From Helochares maculicollis (lineage: Eukaryota > Arthropoda > Insecta > Coleoptera > Hydrophilidae): a DNA stretch of 41,318 nt. A program made the position numbers and the translations under genes. The notes beneath the pieces are model-generated. The model did no database searches. It was not told where the DNA came from and was given only the letters and a program-made list of their open reading frames with translations. The stretch is taken from positions 1 to 41,318 of the forward strand of contig JAWQRO010000367.1 of assembly GCA_033557835.1 (NCBI GenBank), read 5' to 3'. This document shows, in pieces, positions 22,376-32,246 of the stretch. How positions within the stretch are numbered: the first letter of the stretch is position 1; each line of letters begins with the position of its first letter.

Positions 22376-22636
22376 TGTTTACGCTCAGTCAAGAACTGAG
22401 ACGCTTGCCTGCCTCACTACCACTGTAAAGGGGTAGAGTACCCAAGAATGACACGCAATCTGTAAGAGTGTCTTTGTCGACCAAAGGTGTATACGAATGG
22501 TTATAAAATAAAGACTCAGTAGACCAAAGAAGCATTTCATATTTATAATCCAAAACAAAGGATAGAATTTCTCAATATGGAGTTGCGGGTGCAATCCGTT
22601 AGAACTAGAAAAGCGACAGCAACAAACAACAACAAA
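22376..22636. mobile_element. Insertion with AAC-rich tail inside the array
   Basis: The array spacer normally reads tatataataaaatgtcttaa. Here it is interrupted after ggtataaaat and resumes with aaaatgccttagttgactct. The foreign 260 bases end in caacaaacaacaacaaaat, and aaaat is present at both junctions as a possible short target duplication. This fits a retroposed SINE-like or truncated non-LTR copy on the plus strand. No RNA polymerase III A or B box and no protein similarity could be recognised. Confidence 0.5.
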
Positions 22637-22654
22637 ATGCCTTAGTTGACTCTT

Positions 22655-22925
22655 TTAATATCGGAATATTTCTAGATATTAGAAACTCAGGGTAGTGGTT
22701 TTAACAGCTAAATGCTTGTGAAAGTTTGAAGCTTAAATCGATGCTCCTAAGAGCGGAATGTTTTTGGTTGTTAGAAACTTAGGTTGACGCTTTTAAATTG
22801 AAAGCGAAGTTCAAAACGGCTGCGTACACGTTTTGAATATGATAGAAAATAAGTTATCTTTCTGGATGAATCATATTTTTATGTCGCGATTTGATGATAG
22901 TTTGAGTAGTATTTAGTAAGAATTT
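22655..22925. repeat. Array: terminal subrepeats and partial unit 6
   Basis: Three consecutive copies of the 45-50 bp subrepeat (type: ggaatatttctagatatta-gaaactcaggg) run from 22655 into a left flanking motif at about 22770 whose GC hairpin is half lost (ggctgcgtacacg). The palindrome interior then continues to about 22925 (aatcatatttttatgtcgcg) and fades out. This is the right end of the array. Confidence 0.75.
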
Positions 22926-23239
22926 GAAACTTTTTAAAAGTTCAACCATTAATTTCGCTAATAATTTATTTACTTTTCTTTTGAACGAGAGTGTTGAGTG
23001 GAGACATTTTTTTAATTACACAAGACATAAGTGAGTATTCAAACAGAGACTATGTGTAACATTCTATTAGGATACTGCACACTTCATTTAACGGCATATA
23101 TATACTAATTGGAAAGACCAAACACGCATTGATTATCCTAAGTCACTTTATCTTCAGTACTTTCAGAGTACTTGTATTATAAAACTTTTAAAACGTCTAA
23201 AGTATACTAAAAATGTACTCAGACTTAACTTGAGGTCAA

Positions 23240-23576
23240 TATATGTGTTTGCTATTGTGAGGGCGTTGTTGCTGCAGATTTCTGTCGTTCTTTACATCTG
23301 CCATCAGTTTCTTCTTGCTCTATGAATCTAGACATAATTTATTATTAATAGGTTTTTAATAATAACATCCACTCTGGTGTATTTATGGTCATCATTGTGT
23401 TTGTCTAAATTGTTTCTTACTGATAGATGGTAAATGGTGCAGTATTCTTACAAATAATAATTTTTACTACTCTTGCGTTCAGATATTCTGCTACGATTTC
23501 AATATCTGAGCATTCTTTTCTCCTTACATTCAGTTCATCCCAAAATCCATCCTTATTTGCTGCTTCATTATTTTCG
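23240..23576 (-). pseudogene. Possible endonuclease fossil of a non-LTR retrotransposon
   Basis: Minus-strand reading of about 23465-23576 gives NENNEAANKDGFWDELN then ECSDIEIVAEYLNARV. This resembles the apurinic-like endonuclease region of insect non-LTR elements, where FWDEL is followed by a GDLNARVG-type motif containing the catalytic Asn. About 80 bases further on, another frame gives DHKYTRVD, comparable with the HKYTW motif that follows in such proteins. Spacing is shorter than usual and no reverse transcriptase lies nearby. The recognition rests on these two motifs read by eye, so it is tentative. Confidence 0.35.
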
Positions 23577-23690
23577 TTTGGTTCAACTCTTCATATATTT
23601 AACTAAGTCTTTGTGTAGTAAGCATGCTATTCCGTTATTAGCTCTTTTCCCCTCTACTTCTATATATAATACAAAGCACATTCGTGTCAA

Positions 23691-23722
23691 CAACATCGGC
23701 TATCACTTAGTTGCCAACCCAA
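23691..23722. mobile_element. Solitary mariner terminal repeat
   Basis: In reverse complement the sequence reads ttgggttggcaactaagtga and is flanked by TA at 23723-23724. It shares 18 leading bases with the end of the element at 8578 (ttgggttggcaactaag). No partner repeat and no transposase text were found nearby, so it looks like the remnant of a mostly deleted copy of that lineage. Confidence 0.7.
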
Positions 23723-26478
23723 TAATATTAAAAAACTGCTGGTACAAAACAAAGGGTGCTTCGCAGGCAGATCAGCTAAGCTGCTGTGTTGGTTTTCTCA
23801 ACTTATAACGTGGCATTAACATATTGCATAATAGAATTTAGCTATTTGATGACACAATGCAAATAGAAATATAATAAATATCATCATTCATGGTTAACAC
23901 TAAGATGACAGAAAAAGTATCCCACAGAATTACAATCTCTCGAAAGCACATTTCTGACCACAGCCATGCATTCAAATGCATGCCCCTCACGTGAACACAC
24001 GTAGTTTTAAAAAACGAAGATCCCGGAACGTTGGTTGTATAAAAACAGGAACGCCTCCCTTAGGAGCAGTGTAGGTCCCTTCAACAGAAGCTTAGTATTT
24101 GAGACAACGAAGCCCTCTCACGGATTCTCCATGCAAATAAATCATTGTCAGTTGTAAATCACTTCTGAAATATAGTCGCTTCTTTTTGCATCTATATAGC
24201 TCTTTAGTTTGATATCACTGCGATAAAGGTAGCGCAACAATACGCGCTACTGGAAGATATATTTATGTAATGAGGCAGTCGACACCCTAAGAAATATCTT
24301 TTACAAAAACCAATTTGAATAAATTAAAATCAAAAATGCCCCTCGAACGGATTTTAAAGTACAAGGGCGGGAGAATCGCATTTATATTTATTCAGGTGTG
24401 ATAACGATACGGTTTCTACGAAAATTCATAAAGCGAAACTAATATTATTTTTGTCATAAGAAATTTGCTCATTGCTTCCGGTGCACGTTTATATACAAAA
24501 ATGATTTTACATGAACAATCGCGTGCCGACTAGTTGTAAAGTTGATGAATGTATCGCAATTTTAGGGACTTCCGAATGAGAGTGCGTGTGAATGGATCTA
24601 AAGAATATTAGATATGGGGGTAAGGTAAAGGGAAACATGAAGCGTAACGTGTAAAATCCGAGATAAAGGTAATTTATTTTAAATAAATAACATCAGAGAC
24701 AAATTGCGATCTAAATTACCGCGGTTATGTTTCATTTTTGCTCTTGGAGCCGAAATGTACGCCTTTGGAGATGCAGACTGTATGCTTAACATCCAGAGTT
24801 TGTGGGTGTATATAATTTCCCCTTGGGCGCCATAATATCTGTATGAATGGAGTTTTCCGAAATAAAATTAATTTCATTTAACACAATGCTGGCCGTCCGT
24901 AAAGACGGGGTTTGCGCCTCGATTGCTGAAGTTTTCCTGGGAAAGAGAAAAGCATGTTATGGACGTTTTCAAAGGGATTAACGTTTCACTTTATGAAGGG
25001 CTTAGGGACAGTTTGATGTTGTATAAAGCCAGTTTTCCTAGGGTTTTGGTTAAGTTATATTTCATATACTATATGCGGTTCCTTAATGTGGCTGGTTTTG
25101 GTGTAATATATTGCGACGAATTAATTTGTAACGCCTTTGTTTTCTATGCTATTTGCATACATCAAAGTCCTCGTATTCACCACATACTTTAATAAAATTA
25201 GAAATGTGACTGCGCCATGAACGTAGTATTTGCATTTAGTTTATTAAATCTTGTATACGTTTGACCCGTGACCTTATTATTATATTGCTTTGCGTAAAAG
25301 CTTGAGGAAAATCGTTTAAATGCGAACGAAACTGGTTTTTGCTTGCTAAAATTTTATTAATGCAAAGTATGGGCAATTCGGTTTAAAAATAACAGAAGGG
25401 CTGGCAATATTGCTCTATTGTTCAAAACGTCTATACTACCTACTCCTACTCAAAATTACTAACAATTAACTTTTTCCGTCACTTGAGCTCAGACTGCAAA
25501 TATTAGCGTGATGTAGTCTCCTTTACTTTTGAATGTATACTAACAAGATGGGTCCATTTGCAGTTGTAATTAATATGGAAACCAAAGAAAACACTGGAGC
25601 AATTCCATGTTTTTTGTATTAAAATATTAAATGTCGGTGTTTTTATGGCTCTTAATTCTTACGAAGTGTAGTTTTATATTAGGGGGACCGGAAAGTAATG
25701 TCGTTTCTGCGCATGTCGATATTTGATTGTCATTTGGTAGCTCATTACGTACTTGGAAGACGTTTCAAAGAGATTTTGAAATTATTTTATCATATTTGCT
25801 TCTGAATAATTAAAAACTAGACTTTCTTGCAATTTGGGGTCAGCGAAACACCAGAAGAGCATATCCGGCATTGTATGCTTTTTGAGTTTCGCAAGGGTAA
25901 TACCGCAACTACTGCGACTAAAAACATTTGCTATGTTTATCTAAGCGCATTGGACGTTCGAACATGACAAAGATGGTTCTCTAAGTTCAGATCAGGCAAT
26001 TTTGATCTTTCGGACGCCCATCGATCAGGAAGGCCAACAACATTAGATAACGACGTGGTAAGGGCAAAAGTGGCAGCAAATCCATGTCAAACAATTGAGA
26101 AACTTTCAAACAACCTTAACTAACCTTGGTCAACCATTCACGAACATTTGCCGCAGATTGGAAAAATAAGCAGATCTAGTGTTTGGGTCCCCCATAATCT
26201 ATCCGAATAGAATAAGGCCAAACGTTCCATCATATGCAACGTATTGTTTCAACGGCGTCGTACAGATCCGTTTTTGATGGCTTAATCACTGGAGACGAAA
26301 AATGGGTCCTGTACGACAATCCAAAACGCAAAAGGCAGTGGCTCGGCGGAAATGAATTACCACGAACTACTGCAAAGCCGGGTTTACACCCCGAAAAGGC
26401 ACTTCTGTGTGTTTGGTGGAATACACGCGTAGTCGTTCACTTTGAAGTGTTAAAACCTGGACAAAATGTTAATGCATA

Positions 26479-27796
26479 CGAGGTGGGTTCAAAAAGTGTC
26501 GCGAATTTTGTGTTTTTTCAAAAATTATTTATTTATTCATGAATATCTATTTTGTCCCCTTCATAGTAACCTTCATGAGATATTATACACTTGTGCCAAC
26601 GTTTTTTCCAATCTTCGAAGCACTTAAAAAAATCATTTTTCTTTATCTTGTTCAGCTCCTCCTTCGATGCCATCTTTATCTCGTCAATATTAGCGTAGCG
26701 TCGTCCTTTCATGGCCCTCTTTAGTTTCGGGAACAAGGAAAAGTCACAGGGCGCCAGATCTGGGGATTATGGTGGATGCGGCATCATTATTGTGTTGTTT
26801 TAGGCCAAAAATTCGCGCACAAGCAACAATGTGTGAGCAGGGGCGTTATCGTGGTGCAAAAGCCAATTTTTGTTCTTCCACAAAGCCGGGCTTTTCTGGC
26901 GGATTGCTTCACGCAAATTGCGCATAACTTGCAAGTAATATTTCTTATTGACCGTTCTACCTTGTGGCAAGAACTCACGATGAACCACGCCCCTGCAATC
27001 GAAGAAAACGGCAAGCAAAACTTTCACAGTTGACCGAACTTGGCGCGCTTTTTTTCGGTTTTGGTTCGTGCGGCAGCTTCCATTGAGATGATTGAGCTTT
27101 GGTTGCCACGTCATTACCGTAAACCCACGATTCGTGACCAGTTATGACCTTCTGGAGCAAATTTGGGTCGTCGCGGACAGAGCCCAACAGCTCATTAACA
27201 ATTTTCATGCGAAGCTGTTTTTAGTCGAAATTGAGCAATTTTGGTACGAATTTCGCGGCGACCCCGTCTCATGCCCAAATCATTGATAAAAATCAAATTG
27301 CACGAGCTAATCAATATCTCTAGGTCCTCAGCAGCTTCTCTAACGGTGATTCGACGATTGGCCAATACCATTTTCTTCACTTCATCAATTTTTTGGTCTG
27401 TTGAAGTGTTCGGGCGTCCGGCACGCTCTTCGTCGTTCTTCTCGGCCTTCTGAGAACATTTTGTGCCACCGATAAACGTTACTTCGGTCCAAGGTAGCTT
27501 CTCCGTATGCCACAGTCAACATTCGGAATGCAACCGCGCACTTAATTTCGTTTTTCACACAGAATTTAATACAGGTTCTTTGATCAATTTTGTTTTGAAT
27601 AGGTAAAAATCGAAGAAGAGCCAAAACACGTTCAAGCACAGCAGCTGTCAACAATTAACTCAACCTTCAAAATTACCGAACTTGTCGGTATAAGTGTGAG
27701 ACATGAGTACCAACACAACGTTATAAAAAAATCAAAATTCGAATATACTTTACCCGCAAAAATTCAAAATACGGGATACTTATTGAACACACCTCG
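26479..27796 (-). mobile_element. Nested mariner element inside another mariner
   Basis: The ends read cgaggtgggttcaaaaagtg and, in reverse complement, cgaggtgtgttcaataagta, flanked by TA at 26477-26478 and 27797-27798. Length is 1318 bases. Orientation is opposite to the host element. Being inserted into the other copy, it is the younger of the two. Confidence 0.94.
26533..27588 (-). pseudogene. mariner transposase pseudogene, catalytic Asp1 replaced by His
   Basis: The minus-strand protein can be followed almost completely. N-terminal IDQRTCIKFCVKNEIKCAVA has ATT where the family has its initiating ATG. Next come NVYRWHKMFSEGRE, a short frameshifted stretch, VKKMVLANRRITVREAAEDL-type text, then DDPNLLQKVITGHESWVYG. 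There the first catalytic Asp of GDESW is His. The second Asp is intact in LLHHDNAPAHT, and the third in SPDLAPCDFSLFPK. Two stops lie in REFLA-stop-NNTIMMPHPP-stop. The C-terminus reads WKKRWHKCIISHEGYYEGDK and ends KIDIHE-stop. Lost start, three or more frame changes, two stops and one catalytic substitution make it inactive. Confidence 0.9.
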
Positions 27797-28217
27797 TAAA
27801 ATGGTTTTTGATTGAAAAGTATCCGGCAATTGTCAACAGAAAGGGAGTTACTCTGTAACATGACAATGCAAGACCGCACTGTGCAAAATGGAGCTTACAC
27901 AAAATTAACTAATGGGGATGGGAGGTATTACCTCTCCCACCATACTCGCTCGATATTGCACCCTCGGATTACCATTTATTCCGATCACTGAACATTGTCT
28001 TAGTGGCAAAAAATGAGAAAATTTTGATCATGTCTTAAATGGTATCTCGACATATTTTACATATTTTGCTCCGGCATTGAAAATTTGTATATTAGATGGC
28101 AATAGGTTGTTGATAACGAAGGTGAATATATTGTTGATTAGAAATAAAAACTTGTTAAAAACGTAGTCGTGTGAACTTAACTTAAGAAAACGTCATTACT
28201 TTCCGGTCCCCCAATAT

Positions 28218-28532
28218 TATATAGCAGTTTATTTTTACTCACCAAAATGGTTTTAATTACAAATGTATTATCTATTATTTTCAATCGCCGTTTTCCACTT
28301 TTCATGCAGCAACAGAATACCATGTTCATAAAACTATAGCTTTTTATTGGCAAAAAATTGTGTCACCTGCTATTTTACTTCATATTTAATTTCTTTCCTT
28401 GCAGAAAGTTCTGTAAATTTCAAAATATAATAATCTGATGGTGCTATGTCAGGACTATATGGTGGGTGTGATAACACATCCCAACCAAGCTGCAACAATT
28501 TTTGGCTAGTGACCAAAAGTGTATGGGGTCTG
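28218..28532 (-). mobile_element. C-terminal fragment of another mariner, minus strand
   Basis: Reverse-complement reading gives NARPHTLLVTSQKLLQLGWDV then SHPPYSPDIAPSDYY, containing the third catalytic Asp, and further on FYEHGILLLHEKWKTAIENN. It therefore covers the last third of a transposase. The fragment starts in the middle of the HDNARPH motif, exactly where it joins the piece at 28532-28663, and fades out near 28218. Terminal repeats are missing. Confidence 0.8.
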
Positions 28533-28663
28533 GCATTGAAAATTTGTATATTAGATGGCAAAAGGTTGTTGATAGCGAAGGTTGATTAGAAATAAAAACT
28601 TGATAAAAATGTAGTCGTGTGAACTTAACTTAAGAAAACGACATTACTTTCCGGTCCTCCTAA
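28532..28663 (+). mobile_element. Second copy of a mariner 3' end, fused to an unrelated mariner
   Basis: From ggcattgaaaatttgtatat to the terminal ccggtcctcctaa this is a direct repeat of 28073-28214, the 3' end of the interrupted element, with a small internal deletion (loss of aatatattg-type bases) and a few substitutions. It ends at a TA (28664-28665). It is joined upstream, head-on, to the minus-strand fragment 28218-28532 at the shared word ggcattg. Confidence 0.88.
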
Positions 28664-28665
28664 TA

Positions 28666-31600
28666 TATTTATTTGAAGTAAAGTGTTTTGCTTCGTCAAA
28701 GATATTTTTCTAACTATGCAAGTGATGAAATATTCTCAACACGAACAAAAAATTTTGACTTACTTTCCTTCGCTCGTTCGCTATAGTAGGCATGCAGCCA
28801 CATTTGATACAGGAATTCCATTTTGCCCAAAACATGAAAAATTGGCGGGAGCTTCTGCATGAATAGAAAATGAGCCGATCTCTTTATTTATAAATGGGTT
28901 TAAGAATTATAGCCATTGTAATAAGCTCAAGTTTATTGCCAAAAAATAACAACTCTATGTTATACCGTAAAGTACGATATTAACTAATAAAGAATAATGG
29001 GGGCTTACTTCAACGCAGTAGAAGGTTTTAGGTGGGGCTGCAACGTACGACCGATGTTAGAACGTAGAACATATGCCTGAATACTGCTTCTTGGTATCTC
29101 AAGAGTAATATTAAAAATATGACTATTTATACTCCCTTTCAGCATTGCGAACGCCATCAAATATTTTCCGGGCAAGAGTAGCAGCAGCGCATGGAAACTA
29201 CAAAAGAATGTGCAAGAAAACCCAGGCCTCTATATACTATATACACAGTAAACATAAAGATAAAAATTTATGATTTTGTATGCGAAAATTTCCTGAATAT
29301 GGTGCTTTAGGTTTGTATACTGGCAAGAGCTCGAATTGTAGAGTGCGACGACCATTTAGAGTTATACTTTACTGTATTATAATAAATAGAATTACCGCTG
29401 GTTCGCATTTACTTGGCCGCCTAGGCGCCTGATATCGCTTCTTTCTTCATAGAAATAGACTTCTAAGTTAATAAAATTTTTCACGTTATTTAGAAGCTCC
29501 TTTTTATCCGAATGGAAAGATTTCCTGATTATATGCAAATCTACATTTAAATTCGTATATTATGCACTGCTTTTGAATGTTTTCCAAATTATTTTCGAAT
29601 TGAATTGTTGATGTGCCTTTTACTTCGCATTTCTGAAATCTAAACAATCGTATTCTCTTTGTTACAGGTAAGCCAATCGACAACATATCGATGCGATGAG
29701 TAAGAAACGATGGTAAATATACCTGATTATAGCGAAACGTACACAGAAACGTGTATTGATCTGATTTTCCTGAGCAGACTTTTATTTCAGCTATTAATAC
29801 AGTCTAGACAGTATGTGTGTGTGCAATAAAATTGACATGGCTTTTAAAATTTTAAATTTCAACACCAACAGCTAATTCGTGATACACATAAGTTGGTACA
29901 GTCTGAAAACAGGAGGCCTATTTCAATTTTTTCACACAGTCATACATACCTAAATAAAACAGTGTTATATTATTACCATAATTTATGCAAAATGAATATA
30001 AAACTGTGAAGGTATAAATAATGCAAATGTCTTGAAGCGATCCACGCCAAGCATATCGAAAACACCATAAACATTTTATTGTGACATATAATAACTAGTA
30101 TTTTGCAAAGCGTTTCAATAGAAAGCACGTAATAACCACTTGGCCATTAGGCTATAAAGCCGTTTAATAATAATAAGGTTATCGTTATTAACGGGAGACA
30201 GCGTAGCCGTTAATTCGTTGGGGCAATTTGAACGTGACCTTTCGTTGGTGCGCTAAAAAGAAAATTTAGAGACAATGCCGTAGACGGTGCTTAGTTTTGA
30301 GCATCCCTCGGGGAACATTGGCAATGTAGAGGTGCGGGTTTTGTAGGGGCGGACGCCGTCCTCCGTCCATCTCGTAACTGCGACCGGGACTCCACTCTTT
30401 ATCGATCACAATAATGGAATGTCTGACTCACTGAAATATACATTTTAGGAGCACCTGGTATGTAAACACTGCGCTCGGCGGCTTCATACGCGCATTTATA
30501 AAGTTGTCGAGTTTTATTTCTAATTAATTGAGCAGCACATGTCTCTTTGTCTTAATGGAATTGTGTTTTTCTTTCGCTTGTTCAAATTAAAGGTCTCAAG
30601 TAACGACACCGGGAACTTTAGCAGCTCAAATATAATTAACGTTTCTTTTACTTTAAACGAATAAGACGCTGGAAACTTTGCGCTTAAGAATGCTTTTTCT
30701 GGTGAGTTCATCGTAAAGTTTCTTTGCTTTCAAACTACTGAAAAAAAATAATTTTCTTAATGCGGTTTATTCCGAATATAATAAAGAACACATACAAAAG
30801 GATCGGAAAACAGCTTCGCCGGCAGTTATAATCTTTCATAAACTAGAAACCACTCACACCTTATGAATTTTATGTCTCGCAATAAAATATTAACGATTTC
30901 CAGAGTTCTTAATGTTCGCGGAGACAAAGTGTATCAGTACGACCCAGTTTCTCAAGAGGCAACTGCACCATTAAACCTGATTAAAACCTTTTGTCGGTTT
31001 AAGTACGCCCTACAGCCAGGAAAGTTCCGTATTGTTTAAGGTCTCGCGCGATCCTTAGAACTACTCGAGATAAACATAGATCTTTGTCAGTGCACAATGC
31101 AACCGCAGACCACACCGGATTTAATTGCGTTAATAATAAAAAGAGGACGTTCCCCAACATCATCCTATTTTTACTTTCTTGACCTCTAGCGAAAATTATT
31201 TAATAATTTTCTCTATTTTTAGCAGCACAAGAAATCCTAATTAATTTACTGCCATGAAGATTGTACGTTATGCTACTTAAAAATGTTCACCACGCAGTGC
31301 AAACTTAACCCCAACAACATTCAGCTGGAACCGAGCTATTCCATTTTGCAAAACATATTTTCCGGCGGCAACAACTTACAAATTATCAATCACAAATATT
31401 TGCACCCTGAAAAATGCATGGCCCTATACATCACCCATGAAACAAAAGCTGTAAAGTAATTACGACCAAATCAATTCTGAATGAGATATGTAAGCCCTAA
31501 AAAACAAATTATTTTCTCTAACTGTGTCATAAATTCCAACTCTAACATTTATATATATTTTCAATTTCGCTGGTGGACATGGGTCTAGTGTTCGCGATAT

Positions 31601-32181
31601 ATTCATGATTTATTCGCGCAAAAAGATCCGTCCTATATATTTTTTTAATATTTATTTCCTCGGCCAGGCTATGTTATGCCGTGGGTATTCGGGCCGAGGA
31701 GGGCATGACAGACGGGTCAGCTGCGCCATTTAGCAAAAACCACATCAAAAGTATCCCTTTCTTCCGTCCTCTTTAATGTTTAGTCTACGCGAGACATGGA
31801 TCAGGCCAAGCTGGAACGGCCGCTTTATGTGACAGATTTTCAATTTTTCATACGTTCCATCTCCTCTTTCGTCTCTATTACATTGTGTCCTTAATGATTT
31901 TCTCATTAAGGCCCGCATTTTTTAAGCAGGAGGTGCCATGAAACTTGCTTTACACACTCATTGGCAGTATTATTAAACCCTTGTGCAGAGTAATTCTTAC
32001 CGTAAGAATTTTTATCCTTCTACTTGGCTAATTGACTTAATAGCCATTACCTGTGGTTAGATATTTATATTAAGTAGAAGCGGGATTAATTATATTTAGT
32101 GGGTTACTTTCGCAATTACTGAATAGAATTGTCTTTTCATACACATATACTAAAATTATTGAACATACATTTATTTTATTT
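28666..32181. other. Non-coding DNA without recognised features
   Basis: AT-rich, with GC-richer patches at about 30200-30500 and 31640-31850. Open frames are short and unsupported. One ATG-less open stretch at about 31300-31460 has no recognisable motif. A short gtgtgtg run lies at 29813-29824. Confidence 0.5.
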
Positions 32182-32185
32182 ATAT

Positions 32186-32200
32186 ATCATCATCATCATT
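32186..32200 (-). repeat. Trinucleotide tail of the RTE-like element
   Basis: Plus-strand (ATC)4-5, read as (TGA)n at the 3' end of the minus-strand retrotransposon. Short tandem tails instead of poly(A) are characteristic of RTE-type elements. Confidence 0.7.
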
Positions 32201-32246
32201 TTCAGCAATATCAACCTGTATTTCAAGATGAGGCCTCCTTAATTAA

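Larger units (their letters stand above)
19812..22925. repeat. Irregular tandem array of long palindromic (hairpin) units
   Basis: A 70-80 bp motif occurs ten times in alternating orientation. In one orientation (starts about 20047, 21096, 21464, 22094, 22770) it reads ttagaagcttagg... gagcgaagctcgaatcggc and ends gctgcgccgaaggcgcagc. In the other (starts about 19815, 20398, 20807, 21810, 22186) it is the reverse complement, beginning gctgcgccttcggcgcagc. That 19-mer is itself a perfect hairpin with an 8-bp stem and 3-base loop. Where the two orientations face each other, the roughly 270 bases between them also fold back, so each complete unit is a palindrome of about 430 bp. Spacers of about 200 bp separate units. 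No protein is encoded. Confidence 0.9.
22926..25676. other. AT-rich DNA with two transposon relics
   Basis: Apart from the relics listed at 23240-23576 and 23691-23722, nothing is recognisable. An 89-codon open frame at 24923-25192 has no known motif and a composition like its surroundings, so it is not called as a gene. Confidence 0.5.
25830..28142 (+). pseudogene. mariner transposase split by a nested mariner
   Basis: The first part (to 26478) shows TPEEHIRHCMLFEFRKGNTA, then WFSKFRSGNFDLSDAHRSGR and HEHLPQIGKISRSSVWVPHN, with several stops and one frameshift. The frame open from 26234 holds the first catalytic Asp in LITGDEKWVLYDNPKRKRQW and ends in KPGQNVNA at the insertion. After the insert (from 27799) the protein resumes with IEKYPAIVNRKG, the second Asp in HDNARPHCA and the third in PPYSPDIAPSDYHLF, and ends near EGEYIVD-stop. 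About 30-40 bases around the insertion point seem lost. All three catalytic Asp codons remain, but the gene is destroyed by the insertion and by older stops. Confidence 0.9.
25679..28214 (+). mobile_element. mariner element interrupted by a second mariner
   Basis: The ends read ttagggggaccggaaagtaa and, in reverse complement, ttgggggaccggaaagtaat, with TA on both sides (25677-25678 and 28215-28216). Removing the 1318-base insert at 26479-27796 and one TA leaves about 1216 bases, a normal mariner length. The transposase is on the plus strand. Residue spacing is DD34D. Confidence 0.92.

Noticed and set aside
23473..23808. Plus-strand 111-codon open frame
   Set aside because: Leucine/serine-rich and without motif; it runs through the mariner terminal repeat at 23691-23722 and lies opposite the possible minus-strand endonuclease relic.
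24923..25192. 89-codon open frame, plus strand
   Set aside because: No recognisable motif, no splice or promoter context that I can defend.
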